Positions 18,370 to 27,368 of a DNA stretch of 64,000 bases are shown piece by piece; within the stretch, counting starts at the first letter, position 1; every line of letters starts with the position of its first letter. Origin of the DNA: CAWFGS01 sp963815535 (GTDB lineage Bacteria > Pseudomonadota > Alphaproteobacteria > Sphingomonadales > Sphingomonadaceae); the NCBI GenBank assembly GCA_963815535.1, contig CAWFGS010000001.1, forward strand, positions 806,001 to 870,000, read 5' to 3'. Made by a program: the position numbers and the translations under genes. The notes under the pieces are model-generated. The model was not told the origin of the DNA and ran no database searches. It worked only from the letters and a program-made list of their open reading frames with translations.

Positions 18370-19734
18370 ATGTCCCGCCCCCTGCCCATCACTTTCGGCC
18401 CCTCGGCCGCCCCTCCGCATCCCACGTCCGACCTGCGTCTGGCCCGCTGACCGGTACCATCGACGTGCCGGGCGACAAATCCATCAGCCACCGCGCGCTG
18501 ATGCTGTCCGCGCTGGCCGTCGGGGAAAGCCGCATTAGCGGGGTTGCTGGAGGGGGAAGACGTCCTCTCCACTGCCGCCGCCCTGCGCGCGATGGGCGCT
18601 GCGATCGAACGCCGCGACGATGGCGAATGGGTGGTGCATGGCGTGGGCGTCGGCGGCCTGATGCAACCCAAAACCGCGCTCGACATGGGGAACAGCGGCA
18701 CGTCCACCCGCCTGCTGATGGGCCTGATCGCGAGCCACGGCATCACTGCCAATTTTATCGGCGACGCCAGCCTGTCGGCCCGCCCGATGGGCCGCGTGAT
18801 CGAACCGTTATCGCTGATGGGCGCGCAATTCACCGCCGCGATTGCGGGACGCCTGCCGTTGATGGTGGAAGGTTGCCTGCCCGCCATTCCCATCGAATAC
18901 CGCCTGCCGGTCGCCTCCGCCCAGGTCAAAAGCGCCGTCCTGCTGGCCGGGCTGAACGCGCCGGGCATCACCACCGTAATCGAACCGGTCGCCACGCGGG
19001 ATCATACCGAACGCATGCTGCGCGGCTTCGGCGCGGACGTGACGGTCGAGGAGGTCGGCGGGGACCGCATCATCGCGGTGCGCGGGGAGGCGGAACTGCA
19101 GCCGCAGACCATCGACATTCCGGGCGACCCGTCCTCCGCCGCGTTCTTCATCGTCGCGGCGCTGATCGTGCCGGGCAGCGATATGACCATCCGCAATGTC
19201 GGCCTGAACCCGACGCGCGCCGGACTGATCGCGGTGTTGCGCGCGATGGGCGGCGATATCGTGGAACGAAACGCGCGCGACGTGGGCGGAGAACCGGTCG
19301 CCGATCTGCAGGTGCGCCATTCCGCGCTGACGGGAATGGATGTGGACCCCGCCCTTGCGCCTGCGATGATCGACGAGTTTCCGATCCTGTTCGTCGCAGC
19401 GGCGATGGCGAAAGGGCGCACGACCACATCCGGGCTGGAGGAATTGCGCGTCAAGGAATCCGACCGGCTGGCCACCATGGCCGCTGCGCTGACTCTGGCC
19501 GGGGCGCGAGTGGAAGAACATGCCGACGGTCTGACGATAGCGGGAACGGGCGGCGCGCCGCTGCCCGGAACGGCGCAGCCCATCGCGACGCATCTCGACC
19601 ATCGTATCGCCATGAGCATGGCCGTTGCCGGACTGGTCAGCCGCACCGGTGTCACGATCGACGATGCCCGCCCGATCGCCACCAGTTTCCCCGATTTTCA
19701 AACGCTGCTGCAATCCGTCGGAGCCATCCCGTGA
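18370..19734 (+). CDS. aroA: 3-phosphoshikimate 1-carboxyvinyltransferase (EPSP synthase; two frame lesions)
   Basis: Makes EPSP from shikimate-3-phosphate and PEP in the shikimate pathway. The start MSRPLPITFGPSAAP is followed by a lesion near 18440, where one base must be supplied (or two dropped) to read DLRSGPLTGTIDVPGDKSIS, and a second near 18545, where one extra G must be removed to read RISGLLEGEDVLSTAAAL. After that the frame is clean, with GNSGTSTRLLMG (substrate loop), LKVKESDR-type LRVKESDRLATM and DHRIAMSMAV. The length is about 454 aa, as expected. GTGA at its end couples it to the next small gene. Confidence 0.93.
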
Positions 19735-20009
19735 TCCCCATATCGTCATTCACCGCCGATCTGGTCGGCTTTGCCGGCAGTTTCTGCATCGTCGCGGCCT
19801 TCGCCTACAGCAATGTCGTGAAGGACATGAACATGGTGCTGTTCAACCTCGTCAATTTTCTGGGAGCGGCTCTTCTCACGGTATCGCTGATGGTGAACTT
19901 CAATCTGCCGACGCTGGTGCTCGAAATCGTGTGGATGGGCATCGCCCTGTTCGGGCTGTTCCGCGCGCTGATGGCCCGACGATCCCTCGTGCAAAAGGCG
20001 CAGACATGA
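19731..20009 (+). CDS. Small CBU_0592-like membrane protein
   Basis: 92 aa starting at GTG 19731, overlapping the aroA stop (GTGA), and ending with a 4-base overlap onto cmk (ATGA). Three hydrophobic segments are visible: LVGFAGSFCIVAAFAYS, VLFNLVNFLGAALLTVSLMV and LVLEIVWMGIALFGLF, matching the small three-helix inner-membrane proteins annotated CBU_0592 family. The function is unknown. Its position between aroA and cmk, translationally coupled to both, suggests its product level is tied to these housekeeping genes. Confidence 0.82.
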   Translation: MIPISSFTADLVGFAGSFCIVAAFAYSNVVKDMNMVLFNLVNFLGAALLTVSLMVNFNLPTLVLEIVWMGIALFGLFRALMARRSLVQKAQT

Positions 20010-20633
20010 TCATCGCCGTCGATGGCCCGACCGCATCGGGCAAGGGGACCATCGCACGGGCTCTTGTCCGCACGTTTCGGCGTGCCGCATCTCGATACCG
20101 GACTGCTCTATCGCGCCGTCGGCTGGCAAGTCGCGGCGAATGGCGGCGACCCGGATGCCGCCGACGATGCCCTGACCGGCTGCGCTTTCGACGATGCGAC
20201 GCTGGAAAACCCCGATCTGCGCAGCGAGAATGTCGGCGGCCTGGCGTCGCGCGTCTCCATCCATCCCGCCGTGCGCGCGGCCCTGTTGGAACGGCAGCGC
20301 AGTTTTGCGCGGCAACCCGGCGGCGCGGTGCTGGATGGCCGGGACATCGGCACGGTCATCGCGCCCGATGCAGGGGTCAAGCTGTTCGTGGTCGCCACGG
20401 TGGAGGCACGCGCGCAGCGGCGCTTCGCTGAAATGCAGGATCGCGGTATCGCCACCACCCTGGCGGAGATCGCCGACAATCTGCGCCGCCGCGACGCGCG
20501 CGACACGGGACGCAAGGATGCACCGCTGATCGCTGCACCCGACGCGGTGACGATCGACACTTCCGTGCTGGACCGTGACGCAGCGATCGCGCGCGCGGTC
20601 GAGGCGGTGGAGGCGGCCGGGGCGCGAGGGTAG
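20006..20633 (+). CDS. cmk: Cytidylate kinase (one frame lesion)
   Basis: Phosphorylates CMP and dCMP. The P-loop is MIIAVDGPTASGKGTIARAL; near 20065 one extra base must be removed to continue as SARFGVPHLDTGLLYRAVG, the CMP-binding region. Later motifs are VLDGRDIGTVIAPDA and the lid/NMP segment RRRDARDTGRKDAPL. The repaired length is 208 aa, normal. The gene order aroA-(small gene)-cmk-rpsA is the conserved alphaproteobacterial arrangement. Confidence 0.93.
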
Positions 20634-21028
20634 CCCACCCCACTTTCGTTGCCCTGTCCTACAGGCGGCGGATCGGGCATTGCTTCGCCATGTCGCCCGC
20701 CCCCGAAACCTTAGCAATCCGCCGTAAATGCGCCGTTTCAGACGCTGAAATCTTTTCGCCCTGGACCGTGGTCCATGCGGTCCATGTCTCTTATCCGCAT
20801 TCTCGCGCGCCCTGCCCTCGCCCCGGCGAATCGCCTTGCAATTTCGGGCATTGCGGCATAGGGCGGACCGGTCCGAACGGCATCCGCCCGCCGGGCCTTT
20901 CGCGCGGCATCCGGCCGGGCGGAAGAATGCGGCCCTTTTGGCCCGGATCGGCAATCCCGCCGGTGCGGAGAAAAGACCCCGGGACACAACCCGGCGGCCG
21001 GTATCACATACTCAGGAAACTCCAACCT
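20634..21028 (+). promoter_or_regulatory. 395-bp cmk-rpsA intergenic region: probable rpsA promoter and structured leader
   Basis: No convincing coding sequence. The first part (about 20650-20795) carries a diverged copy of an element also found upstream of trpA. The second part is GC-rich with an imperfect inverted repeat (CCGCCCGCCGG at 20884-20894 with CCGGCCGGGCGG at 20911-20922), 107 bp before the rpsA start, and a short ribosome-binding segment CAGGAAA. S1 represses its own translation in E. coli through a folded leader; whether this leader does so is inference. Confidence 0.45.
20652..20795. repeat. Intergenic element copy A (upstream of rpsA)
   Basis: Contains CTGTCCTACA at 20654-20663 and, about 95 to 130 bp on, AATCTTTTCGCCCTGGACCG and ATGCGGTCCATGTCTC (20775-20790). 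The same words in the same order occur at 32630-32767 before trpA with substitutions and small gaps between. It is clearly related by eye, about 140 bp long. Confidence 0.6.
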
Positions 21029-22750
21029 ATGGCCACTGCTGCCAACCAAACAGAAATGCCCACTCGCGACGATTTCGAAGCGATGCTGAACGAACAGCTG
21101 GGCGGCGCCGGTGACGAGGGCTTCGAAGGCCGCGTCGTGAAAGGCACCGTCACTTTGATCGAGGCGGGCAAGGCCGTCATCGATGTCGGCCTCAAATCCG
21201 AAGGCCGCGTCGATCTCAAGGAATTCGCTCGCGGCGACGACGATCACGGCCTGTCGGTCGGCGATGAAGTCGAAGTCTACGTCGATCGCGTGGAAAACTC
21301 CGACGGCGAAGCGATGCTCAGCCGCGACCGCGCCCGGCGCGAAGCCGCCTGGGACAAGCTGGAAAACGAATTCGGCGAAGGCAAGCGCGTCGATGGCCGC
21401 ATCTTCGGCCGGGTCAAGGGCGGTTTCACCGTCGATCTGGACGGTGCCGTGGCGTTCCTGCCCGGCAGCCAGGTCGATATCCGGCCCGTGCGCGATGTAA
21501 CGCCGCTGATGGAAGAACCGCAGCCGTTCCAGATCCTGAAAATGGATCGCCGCCGCGGCAACATCGTGGTCAGCCGCCGCGCCGTGCTGGAAGAAACGCG
21601 CGCTGAACAGCGCAGCGAACTGATCGGCGATCTGGCGGAAGACCAGATCATCGACGGCGTGGTCAAGAACATCACCGATTACGGCGCTTTCGTCGATCTC
21701 GGCGGAATCGACGGTCTGCTGCATGTCACCGACATGAGCTACAAGCGGGTCAACCACCCCAGCGAACTGATCGAGATCGGTCAGACCGTGAAGGTGCAGA
21801 TCGTGCGGATCAATCAGGAAACGCAGCGCATTTCGCTGGGCATGAAGCAGCTGGAAAGCGATCCGTGGGATGGCGTCGGCGCGAAATATCCGGTCGATGC
21901 GAAGATGACCGGAACCGTCACGAACATCACCGAATACGGCGCGTTCGTGGAACTGGAACCCGGTATCGAAGGGCTGGTCCACGTCTCCGAAATGAGCTGG
22001 ACCAAGAAGAACGTCCATCCCGGCAAGATCGTTTCGACATCGCAGGAAGTCGAAGTCACCGTGCTGGAAGTCGATTCCGAAAAACGCCGCATTTCGCTCG
22101 GCCTGAAGCAGGCCCAGGGCAACCCGTGGGACGATTTCGCGGACCGTTTCCCGGTCGGCACGAAAGTCACCGGCGAAGTCAAGAACGCGACCGAATTCGG
22201 TCTGTTCATCGGCCTCGAAGGCGATGTGGACGGCATGGTCCACATGTCCGACATCGCATGGGGCATTTCGGGCGAAGATGCGCTGGCGCTGCACCGCAAG
22301 GGCGAGGAAGTCGAAGCCGTCGTGCTCGACGTCGATCCTGAAAAGGAACGCATCAGCCTGGGCATGAAGCAGCTGGAAAAGGGCGCGCCATCGGCAGAAG
22401 GCAGCGCGGCGGGCGGTTCGCTTCGCCGCAACGAAGTCGTCACCGTCACCGTGCTGGAAGTGCGCGACGGCGGCCTGGAGGTCCAGGTCGGCGAAGACGG
22501 CGCGACCGGCTTCATCAAACGGTCCGACCTTGGCCGCGACCGCGACGAACAGCGCCCCGATCGGTTCAAGTCGGGCCAGAAGTTCGATGCGATGGTCACC
22601 GGGTTCGACCGGTCCAAGAAGCCGAACTTCAGCATCAAGGCACGCCAGATCTCCGAAGAGAAGCAGGCAGTCGAACAATATGGTTCGTCCGATTCGGGCG
22701 CATCGTTGGGCGACATCCTGGGCGCCGCCTTGAAGAAAAGCGACGACTGA
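21029..22750 (+). CDS. rpsA: 30S ribosomal protein S1
   Basis: 573 aa, intact. Binds mRNA on the 30S platform and is needed for translation initiation on most messages. The start is the ATG at 21029 (MATAANQTEMPTRDDFEAML); in-frame sequence upstream is leader. Six S1/OB repeats can be followed, for example GRVVKGTVTLIEAGKAVIDV, IDGVVKNITDYGAFVDLGG, MTGTVTNITEYGAFVELEP and VTGEVKNATEFGLFIGLEG. The number of repeats and length match other alphaproteobacterial S1 proteins. Two hairpins follow the stop. Confidence 0.97.
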   Translation: MATAANQTEMPTRDDFEAMLNEQLGGAGDEGFEGRVVKGTVTLIEAGKAVIDVGLKSEGRVDLKEFARGDDDHGLSVGDEVEVYVDRVENSDGEAMLSRDRARREAAWDKLENEFGEGKRVDGRIFGRVKGGFTVDLDGAVAFLPGSQVDIRPVRDVTPLMEEPQPFQILKMDRRRGNIVVSRRAVLEETRAEQRSELIGDLAEDQIIDGVVKNITDYGAFVDLGGIDGLLHVTDMSYKRVNHPSELIEIGQTVKVQIVRINQETQRISLGMKQLESDPWDGVGAKYPVDAKMTGTVTNITEYGAFVELEPGIEGLVHVSEMSWTKKNVHPGKIVSTSQEVEVTVLEVDSEKRRISLGLKQAQGNPWDDFADRFPVGTKVTGEVKNATEFGLFIGLEGDVDGMVHMSDIAWGISGEDALALHRKGEEVEAVVLDVDPEKERISLGMKQLEKGAPSAEGSAAGGSLRRNEVVTVTVLEVRDGGLEVQVGEDGATGFIKRSDLGRDRDEQRPDRFKSGQKFDAMVTGFDRSKKPNFSIKARQISEEKQAVEQYGSSDSGASLGDILGAALKKSDD

Positions 22751-22761
22751 GACTAACGCAA

Positions 22762-22783
22762 ATCCCCGGTGCGCGCCGGGGAT
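22762..22783 (+). terminator. Hairpin after rpsA
   Basis: Perfect 8-bp stem ATCCCCGG / CCGGGGAT with a 6-nt loop, 11 bp after the rpsA stop. It has no T-run, so it is more likely an mRNA 3'-protecting or attenuating hairpin than a full terminator. Confidence 0.45.
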
Positions 22784-22793
22784 CGATCACGGG

Positions 22794-22830
22794 AAAGGCC
22801 CGCCCGCTCGTCAGAGCAGGCGGGCCTTTC
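22794..22830 (+). terminator. Intrinsic terminator after rpsA
   Basis: Perfect 11-bp stem AAAGGCCCGCC / GGCGGGCCTTT with a 14-nt loop. The 3' arm ends in TTT, and the A-start/T-end form works on either strand. It separates rpsA from gloB. Confidence 0.7.
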
Positions 22831-22861
22831 CTACGTCCGCGATCCATCCTACGATGGGGGC

Positions 22862-23620
22862 ATGTTGAAAGTTCACCAGTTCCCCTGCCTGTCCGACAAT
22901 TACGGCTTCCTGCTGCACGATCCCGCCAGCGGTGAAACCGCCGCCATCGATACGCCCGATGCCGATGAGTATCTGGCGCAGGCTGACAAGTTGGGATGGC
23001 GGATCACGCAGATCTGGAACACCCACTGGCATCCCGATCACGCCGGTGGAAACCTCGCGATAAAGGAGGCGACCGGCTGCACGATCGCGGCCCCGGCAGC
23101 GGAAGAGGCGCGCATTCCCGGCGTCGATCGTGCATTGTCGGGCGGCGATGCCGTGCATCTGGGCGACCATAGGGCCGACGTGATCGACGTCGGCGGGCAC
23201 ACTCATGGCCATATCGCATACCACTTGCCCGCAAGCGACATCGCCTTCGTCGGCGACAGCGTGTTCGCCCTTGGATGCGGGCGCATGTTCGAAGGGACGG
23301 CGGAGCAGTTCTGGGACAGCCTGTTGCGTATCAAGGCTTTGCCGCCGCAAACCATGCTCTATTGCGCGCACGAATACACAGCGGCGAACGCGAAGTTCGC
23401 GATCCACGCCGATCCGGGCAATGCCGCCTTGCAGAATTATTGCGACGAGATTGCCGCCAAGCGATCGCGCGAGGAGGCGACCGTCCCGACGTTGCTGGAA
23501 CGCGAATTGGCGACCAATCCGTTCCTGCGCGCCGACGCCCCCTCTCTGAAAGCGAAATGGGGTGGGCCTGCGGATCACGATACGTTCGCGGCGTTGCGAG
23601 CGGCGAAGGACGCGTTCTAG
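22862..23620 (+). CDS. gloB: Hydroxyacylglutathione hydrolase (glyoxalase II)
   Basis: 252 aa, intact. Hydrolyses S-lactoylglutathione to lactate and glutathione in methylglyoxal detoxification. The metallo-beta-lactamase-fold metal motif THWHPDHAGG is present, followed by GHTHGHIAYHLP, FVGDSVFALGCGRMFEGT and CAHEYTAANAKFA, all diagnostic of glyoxalase II. The start ATG at 22862 follows the rpsA terminator by about 30 bp. The next gene starts 5 bp after its stop and is probably cotranscribed. Confidence 0.95.
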   Translation: MLKVHQFPCLSDNYGFLLHDPASGETAAIDTPDADEYLAQADKLGWRITQIWNTHWHPDHAGGNLAIKEATGCTIAAPAAEEARIPGVDRALSGGDAVHLGDHRADVIDVGGHTHGHIAYHLPASDIAFVGDSVFALGCGRMFEGTAEQFWDSLLRIKALPPQTMLYCAHEYTAANAKFAIHADPGNAALQNYCDEIAAKRSREEATVPTLLERELATNPFLRADAPSLKAKWGGPADHDTFAALRAAKDAF

Positions 23621-23624
23621 CCCG

Positions 23625-24601
23625 ATGCAGGCTCTGCGGGTCAATGCGCTGTCCCCGGATTTGAGCGGAGTTGGACTGGCGGACACACCCGTGCCGGTCC
23701 CCGCTGCCGGGGAGGTGCTGGTCCGGGTCGAGGCGGCCTCGCTCAACTTTCCCGACCTGCTGATGACGCGCGGCGAATATCAGTTCAAACCCACCGTGCC
23801 TTTCATACCGGGCATGGAGATGGCCGGCATCGTGGTTGAGGCGGAGGCCGGGTCGCCTTTTACAAAGGGCGACCGGGTCATGGGCGGCGCGAAGACCGGT
23901 TGTTTCGCCGATTACACCGTCTTGCCGTCCGATCGGCTTAGGCACATTCCACCGGCGCTTTCGGACATTGCGGCAGCCAGCCTGAGCACCGCCTATGTCA
24001 CCGCCTACACCACTCTGGTCGAATTGGGCGATATACAGCCCGGCCAATGGGTGTTGGTCCACGGGGCAAGCGGCGGGGTCGGACTGGCGTTGGTCGATCT
24101 GGCCAAAGCGATGGGCGCGCGCGTCATCGCCAGCACCGGATCGCCGGAAAAGATGGTCCGCATTCGCGATCGGGCCGCGCCCGACGCCATCATCGAAGCC
24201 AAGGGCCGATTTCAGGGAACAGGTCGCGGAGATTACCGGCGGCAAGCTGGCGGATATCGTATGCGACATTGTCGGCGGGGAGGTGTTCGAAGAATCCACC
24301 CGCTGCGTGGCCTTCGGTGGGAAGCTGATGGTGGTCGGTTTCGCCGGTGGCACGATCCCTACGGTTCGCCGCCAACATCCCCTTAATCAAAGGATTTTCG
24401 ATCGTCGGGGTAAGAGCGGGCGAATATGCCCGCCGCTTTCCCGAACGCGGCCGGGCGATAGCAGATGCGGTCGGCAGGCTGGCTTCCGACGGTCGGATCA
24501 CCCCCGCGATCGACCGCGTCCTGCCGCTGGCATCATGGCGCGAAGGGTTCGATGCGATGGCGAACCGGCAACTGGTCGGGAAAGTCGTGTTCACGCCCTA
24601 A
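23625..24601 (+). CDS. NADPH:quinone oxidoreductase-like MDR protein (two frame lesions)
   Basis: Reconstructed length 324 aa. Zinc-free medium-chain reductase of the QOR/zeta-crystallin type: N-terminal GroES-like half (VEAASLNFPDLLMTRGEYQ, PFIPGMEMAGIVVE), then the NADPH Rossmann motif VHGASGGVGLALVDLAKAMG. Lesions lie near 24213 (EAK to ADFREQVAEITGGKLADIV) and 24358 (GTIP to RFAANIPLIKGFSIVG); each is repaired by removing one base. No catalytic zinc Cys/His set is visible. It lies directly after gloB, so a role in reactive-carbonyl or enoyl reduction is plausible but inferred. Confidence 0.85.
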
Positions 24602-24621
24602 GCGCAAAACCGGCGCCTGGG

Positions 24622-25180
24622 TTAAATGCTGGAAATGAAGCTGTCCGCCAGCTTGCGATCGGCATCGGCATTGTGGTTCTGGGCAATCAGGCTGCGCGAT
24701 GCGGTTGTCGCCGCCTCCGCCGCCTTCGCTCGGACTTGCGCCAAGCGCGTCGCGTTCGGCAGCGGCGATCTTGTCCTGAGCCATACGTTTGCGGCGATCG
24801 ACCATGTCCTGCCCATCGACTTCGGCGCGGGCCAGAATTGCATCCGCTTCCGTCCGGGCGTTTTCGATCATCGCTTCGGCGTCCTTCTCGGCCCCGGCGA
24901 TTTTCGTGGCATATTCGTCGCGCAAAGCTTCCGCCTCCCCGCGCAATGCCTTCGCTTCGGCCAGCTGATCGCGGATATCGGCGATTTTCCTGTCCAGCCC
25001 GCCCACGATCGATCCGGGGACTTTTTTCCACACCATGATCAATATCAGCAGCAGCATCGCCCAGGCGACGACCTGGTACGGGGCCTGTCCCCACAATTCG
25101 GGATCGACATGGTTCGCGCCGGATGCATCGACTTCGGTGATCGCTTCGGGTGCGTCGGTGGCAAAGACTTCAGGCGCCAT
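24622..25180 (-). CDS. atpF: ATP synthase F0 subunit b (one frame lesion)
   Basis: Peripheral stalk subunit. One N-terminal membrane segment (YQVVAWAMLLLILIMVW) is followed by a long charged helix (KIADIRDQLAEAKALRGEAE and so on). Near 24748 an extra T breaks ERDAL from AQVRAKAAEAATTASRSLI; the repaired length is 185 aa, and the end LADSFISSI matches b-type subunits. It overlaps the b' gene by 11 bases. The N-terminal extension with many acidic residues is common for alphaproteobacterial b. Confidence 0.9.
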
Positions 25181-25667
25181 GGGCCATAGCCTCCTTCACT
25201 GCGGTTTCGGCGGCGGCGGCGCTGACCGATACGCCAGCCAGCCGTTGCACGATATCCTGCGCTGCATCGGCCGCGACTTGTTCGACTTCGGTCAGCGCGG
25301 AAATGCGCGCCTTGTCGATCTCCGCTTCCGCATCGTGCAGCTTCTTGTCCAGCCGGGCCTGCGCTGCAGACAGCTTCTTGTCGTTCCGGGCAGCTGCATC
25401 CACTTTCGCCTTCGCGATGATGGCTTGGGCGGCGGCGCGATTGTCGTTTTCACGCACGCGCCAGGCTTCTTCCTGTTCGTCCGCCCGGTCGCGCGCCGCC
25501 TTGGCAGCCGCCAGATCGTCTGCGATCTGGCTGTCGCGCTGCCCGACGGTGTCCATGATCTTTGGGACCATGCCCCGCCCCACGACGACGAACACAGCGC
25601 CGAAGAACACCAGCAGCCAGAAAATCTGGCTGGAATAGGTGCTGGCGATTTGATCGATCTGCGGCAT
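25170..25667 (-). CDS. atpF2: ATP synthase F0 subunit b'
   Basis: 165 aa, intact. Second, divergent peripheral-stalk b subunit typical of alphaproteobacteria and phototrophs, where b and b' form a heterodimer. One membrane segment (IFWLLVFFGAVFVVVGRGMV) precedes a long amphipathic helix rich in Ala, Asp and Lys. It lies between the c subunit (95 bp upstream) and b (11-base overlap), the standard atpI-B-E-b'-b order. Confidence 0.93.
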   Translation of the reverse strand: MPQIDQIASTYSSQIFWLLVFFGAVFVVVGRGMVPKIMDTVGQRDSQIADDLAAAKAARDRADEQEEAWRVRENDNRAAAQAIIAKAKVDAAARNDKKLSAAQARLDKKLHDAEAEIDKARISALTEVEQVAADAAQDIVQRLAGVSVSAAAAETAVKEAMAHGA

Positions 25668-25762
25668 GGATACGGCCCGTTATGGCGTCGAACTGACGGG
25701 GAATACGCGACCGGACGGGTGCGACGGGCGAACCCGCTGCGCCCGCCCAGTGGACGAATGGC

Positions 25763-25987
25763 TTATTGGAAGATCAGCAGGATGGCGATCACGAACGCCA
25801 GCAGGCCGAGCAATTCGGCAGCGGCGAAACCGATGAACAGACGGCCCTGCTGACCGTCGGCGGCACCGGGATTACGTAGCGCGCCTTCCAGATATTTGGC
25901 GAACACGTTGCCCACGCCGATCGATGCCAAACCCGCACCGATTGCGGCCAGTCCTGCTCCAAGCAGCTTTGCAGCTTCTGCTTCCAT
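25763..25987 (-). CDS. atpE: ATP synthase F0 subunit c
   Basis: 74 aa hairpin of two membrane helices. The first is Gly/Ala-rich (GAGLAAIGAGLASIGVGNVF) and the second carries the ion-binding carboxylate in FAAAELLGLLAFVIAILLIF. The single Glu in helix 2 together with the lack of a Na-site polar set indicates a proton-driven ring. The loop is RNPGAADGQQGRLF. It starts 24 bp after atpB. Confidence 0.96.
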   Translation of the reverse strand: MEAEAAKLLGAGLAAIGAGLASIGVGNVFAKYLEGALRNPGAADGQQGRLFIGFAAAELLGLLAFVIAILLIFQ

Positions 25988-26011
25988 TGGTATTCTCCTG
26001 TTAAATCGTTG

Positions 26012-26830
26012 TTAGTGAAGGTTTTCCGCATCGCTGATGTAAAGCGAAGTGAGCAATGCAAAGACGTAAGCCTGAATGCCGGCGACCAGCAGTTCCAGCG
26101 CGCTGATGGCGACCATGAAGATCAGGCTGGGCAAGCCGATGACCATGCCCCAGACCAACCCGGCATTCGTGCCGTCGATCACGAAGGTGGACAGCACTTT
26201 CAAAAGGACGTGCCCGGCCATCATGGCAACGAACAGTCGCAACGCCAGGCTGAAAGGGCGGATCAGGAAGGAAATCAGTTCGATCGCGAAGATCGCGGGG
26301 ACCATGGGCAGCGGCGTGCCCGATGGAATGAACAGGGAAAAGAACTTGAAGCCGTGCTTCCAGAAACCGACGATCAGGACGATCGAAAAGCTGATCAGGG
26401 CCAGCACGCCGGTAACCGTGAAATGGCTGGTGAAGGTAAACGGATGCACGCCGACGACGCCGACCGGCATCAGGCCCAGAATGTTGGCGAACAGGATGAA
26501 CATGAACAAGGAGAACACGTAAGGCACGTATTTGCGCCCCGCCTTGCCGATGTTCGCTTCCAACATGTTATCGATGAAACCGGTCGCGGATTCCACCATC
26601 ATCTGCCAGCGGCCGGGAACCAGTTCGCGCTTCATCCCGCCGATCATGAACAGCCACAGGGCGACGGCCGAAATCATCATCCAGAACGCGGAGTTCGTGA
26701 ACGCGATGTTGAACCCGGCCAGTTCCCATCCCGCCGAGCCGAACAGCGGCTCGATCGTGAACTGGTACATCGGATCGACTTTTGCCGGTTCGGCTGCCAC
26801 GCTCGCTACAATCCTAGTCATTGAAACCAT
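26012..26830 (-). CDS. atpB: ATP synthase F0 subunit a
   Basis: 272 aa, intact. Polytopic stator subunit with the essential Arg in LRLFVAMMAGHVLLKVL and the conserved segment FSLALRLF. The membrane helices are visible throughout (WMMISAVALWLFMIGG, VFSLFMFILFANILGL). A second ATG three codons in (MTRIVAS at 26821) is an equally possible start. It follows atpI by 24 bp. Confidence 0.95.
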   Translation of the reverse strand: MVSMTRIVASVAAEPAKVDPMYQFTIEPLFGSAGWELAGFNIAFTNSAFWMMISAVALWLFMIGGMKRELVPGRWQMMVESATGFIDNMLEANIGKAGRKYVPYVFSLFMFILFANILGLMPVGVVGVHPFTFTSHFTVTGVLALISFSIVLIVGFWKHGFKFFSLFIPSGTPLPMVPAIFAIELISFLIRPFSLALRLFVAMMAGHVLLKVLSTFVIDGTNAGLVWGMVIGLPSLIFMVAISALELLVAGIQAYVFALLTSLYISDAENLH

Positions 26831-26854
26831 TGGTACGCAAAACAGCGAAACACA

Positions 26855-27181
26855 TCAGAACGAAGTGTCGTCGGGCCGCTGGTTCGCCGATCGAATTATG
26901 TTTCTGAAAGCGACGATCGTCCCCAGGGACAATCCCGCCAGCAGACCCCAGGGCAACGTGCCGACGAAGTAATCGAATACCCAGCCAATCACGGTGCCAC
27001 CCAGAATACCGCCCAGAAGATCCGCCAGAACCCGGTTGCCGCTGCGGTAATTCGCATCGGCGCCCTTCACCGGCGGATTGCGTTCCTCTTCCCGCTCTCG
27101 CGCAGCGTTCAGCCGCGTTTCGAGCGCGTCGATCCGCGCATCTTCCGCAATATTCTGCCGTGCGGGCTTGTCGTCGGCCAT
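26855..27181 (-). CDS. atpI: AtpI / AtpZ-like F0F1 assembly protein
   Basis: 108 aa. Charged N-terminal half (ALETRLNAAREREEERNP), then two membrane helices, LADLLGGILGGTVIGWVFDYFVG and GLLAGLSLGTIVAFRNIIRSA, the typical two-helix AtpI/AtpZ layout. The start MADDKPARQ at 27181 is preferred to longer in-frame options. It heads the F0 operon and diverges from radC, with about 190 bp between the starts that should hold both promoters. Confidence 0.85.
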   Translation of the reverse strand: MADDKPARQNIAEDARIDALETRLNAAREREEERNPPVKGADANYRSGNRVLADLLGGILGGTVIGWVFDYFVGTLPWGLLAGLSLGTIVAFRNIIRSANQRPDDTSF

Positions 27182-27368
27182 GTCGTCTGCTCCTTTACAA
27201 CCGAAGATCAGACACGGACGAAACATCCCCGCCAAAGGCGCGCACCCTGTAAGCGGGGGGCGATTCTGAGTCAACCGGGCTGCACCCTATTTCGCAAGTG
27301 CAGCATCGTCGATCGCGGTCCGCGGCATATTGTGTTGTGGGCGCACACCCGGCAGAGCTGGCAGCGCG

